Assembly: GCF_009469765.1 (NCBI RefSeq)
Contig: NZ_SSSQ01000003.1
Coordinates: 186,001 to 250,000 of the forward strand
Length of the DNA: 64,000 nt
Source: Dechloromonas hortensis
GTDB lineage: Bacteria; Pseudomonadota; Gammaproteobacteria; Burkholderiales; Rhodocyclaceae
Reading direction: 5' to 3'
Shown: piece after piece, positions 62,979 to 64,000 of the stretch
Layout of the letters: each line of letters starts with the position of its first letter
Position numbering within the stretch: the first letter of the stretch is position 1
Program-made: the position numbers and the translations under genes
The notes under the pieces: model-generated
The model's database searches: none
The model's input: the letters and a program-made list of their open reading frames with translations, nothing else
What the model was told of the DNA's origin: nothing

Positions 62979-64000
62979 ATGCCCGCCCGTTTGCTTGAGC
63001 CCCACCAGCTTTATACGGTCAGCACACTGGACGACCTGCCTTTCAGCAATACCTCGGAACTGCCCGATGTCGATCAGAGCTTTGCCCAGCCGCGAGCTGT
63101 CGACGCACTGCGCTTCGGCCTGGCCATGCCGAAGGCAGGCTTCAATCTCTTTGTCCTTGGCGAAAGCGGTAGCCGCCGGCATGCCCTGGTCAGCCACCTG
63201 ATCGAAGAGGTTCGGCAAAAGACGGTGGCGCACGTCGATTACTGCTACGTCAATGATTTTCAGAATCCGCATGCGCCCCGCCTGCTGCAACTGCCGGCTG
63301 GCCGCGGGGCACGCTTGCGCGACGACATGCAGCAGATGACCAGCCGCCTTGGCCCGGCCATCGCGATGGCTTTTGAAAGCGAGGAATACCGGGCCCGGGT
63401 CAATGCGCTGGAAGAGGGCTTCAAGCAGCGTCAGGAGGGGGCCTTGAGCGAACTTGGCGACACAGCCTTGGCGCGTGGTGTGGCGTTGATGCATACCGCG
63501 GCCGGCTTTGCCTTCGCCCCGATCGATCCGGAGAGCAAGGAACCGATCAACAAGGAGGCCTTCGAGCAACTGCCCACGGCACGCCAGCGTGAACTGGTCG
63601 ATATCATCAAGGAATTCCAGGCGCCGCTGGAAAAACTGCTCGCCCACTTTCCCCGCTGGCGGCACGAGTTGCAGGAGGCACTGCGGGAGATCGGGCGGGA
63701 TGCCATTCGCCAGACCATCGGCCATCTGCTGGCGGAGATCAGAACCAGCTATGTCGATTTGCCCGCAGTGCTGGCGTTTCTCGATGCCGTCGGGGCCGAT
63801 ATCGTCGAGTTCGGCGATACGCTGCGCGAAGCCCGCCAGGAAGAGGCGGATCCCGAAACGCTCCATTTCACCGGCAGCATTTCGGTCCAGCGCTACCACG
63901 TCAATTTGCTGGTTGATAACTCGACCACGCAAGGCCAGCCGGTCATTTGCGAAAACCTGCCGACCGTGCCCAACCTGCTCGGCCGGGTCGAACATGTCTC
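62979..64000 (+). CDS. Lon-like AAA+ protease (N-terminal part, cut by window edge)
   Basis: 340 residues are visible, starting MPARLLEPHQLYTV. Residues 60-75 hold the degenerate P-loop GESGSRRH, typical of the AAA_32/LonB-type family (the family's real Walker motifs lie in the C-terminal half, outside). FGLAMPKAGFNLFVLGE and DYCYVNDFQNPHAPRLLQLPAGRG match these proteins. It is a putative ATP-dependent protease; substrate unknown. Confidence 0.85.
   Translation, partial: MPARLLEPHQLYTVSTLDDLPFSNTSELPDVDQSFAQPRAVDALRFGLAMPKAGFNLFVLGESGSRRHALVSHLIEEVRQKTVAHVDYCYVNDFQNPHAPRLLQLPAGRGARLRDDMQQMTSRLGPAIAMAFESEEYRARVNALEEGFKQRQEGALSELGDTALARGVALMHTAAGFAFAPIDPESKEPINKEAFEQLPTARQRELVDIIKEFQAPLEKLLAHFPRWRHELQEALREIGRDAIRQTIGHLLAEIRTSYVDLPAVLAFLDAVGADIVEFGDTLREARQEEADPETLHFTGSISVQRYHVNLLVDNSTTQGQPVICENLPTVPNLLGRVEHV

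Overview
The window is a 64 kb chromosomal stretch from a GC-rich (roughly 60-65 % by eye) betaproteobacterium. The gene order dapC-dapD-pilU, smc-zipA-ligA, rpsB-tsf-pyrH-frr-uppS-cdsA-dxr-rseP-bamA-skp-lpxD-fabZ-lpxA-lpxB-rnhB, together with a quinone-type lactate locus and several sensory/c-di-GMP proteins, fits the Rhodocyclales (Dechloromonas/Azonexus-like). The placement is inferred from gene content; no 16S gene or tRNA is present.

Layout. 1-2.3 kb (minus): pilU (partial), dapD, dapC. 2.3-13.4 kb: a lipoprotein, guaD, then a tightly overlapping plus-strand run smc-zipA-ligA-galU-hpt-methyltransferase-methylthioinosine phosphorylase. 13.4-16.8 kb (minus): map-glnD. 16.9-32.8 kb (plus): rfbD, then the translation/envelope operon from rpsB to rnhB and an rRNA methyltransferase. 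32.8-46.6 kb: a block around the lactate/pyruvate/PEP node: ppsR, ppc and a universal stress protein; dld-II and lutABC (lldEFG-like) on the minus strand; and a divergent GntR regulator followed by ppsA. Lactate oxidised by these enzymes gives pyruvate. PpsA (controlled by PpsR) makes PEP, and Ppc makes oxaloacetate. Near-identical palindromic operators lie in the lutA/lldR divergent region.

46,650-52,541 is a complete 5.9 kb mobile element with perfect 25-bp terminal inverted repeats and a 9-bp target duplication. It sits in the loop of the rho-independent terminator downstream of ppsA, and joining the flanks restores the terminator exactly. It carries a large zinc-ribbon transposase, a CoiA-like (DUF6035-like) nuclease, a small two-gene unit with a degenerate IrrE/ImmA-like protein, a possible small RNase-like protein and poorly supported small ORFs.

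52.8-55.6 kb holds a compact four-gene operon: a Tat-type exported protein ending in serine, a PqqD-like protein, an HprK-related kinase and a nucleotidyltransferase. It matches what databases call the HPr-rel-A system, whose function is not known to me. The same protein types occur in phosphorylated lasso-peptide clusters, which suggests that the exported protein is the modified substrate. This operon and the mobile element are the best candidates for undescribed biology.

55.6-64 kb is accessory: two small unknown proteins, a Mut7-C RNase-type protein, a ThrE-like exporter, a translationally coupled pair (cytoplasmic CZB chemoreceptor plus globin-PAS-GGDEF-EAL protein), a DUF3135 protein and the start of a Lon-like protease.
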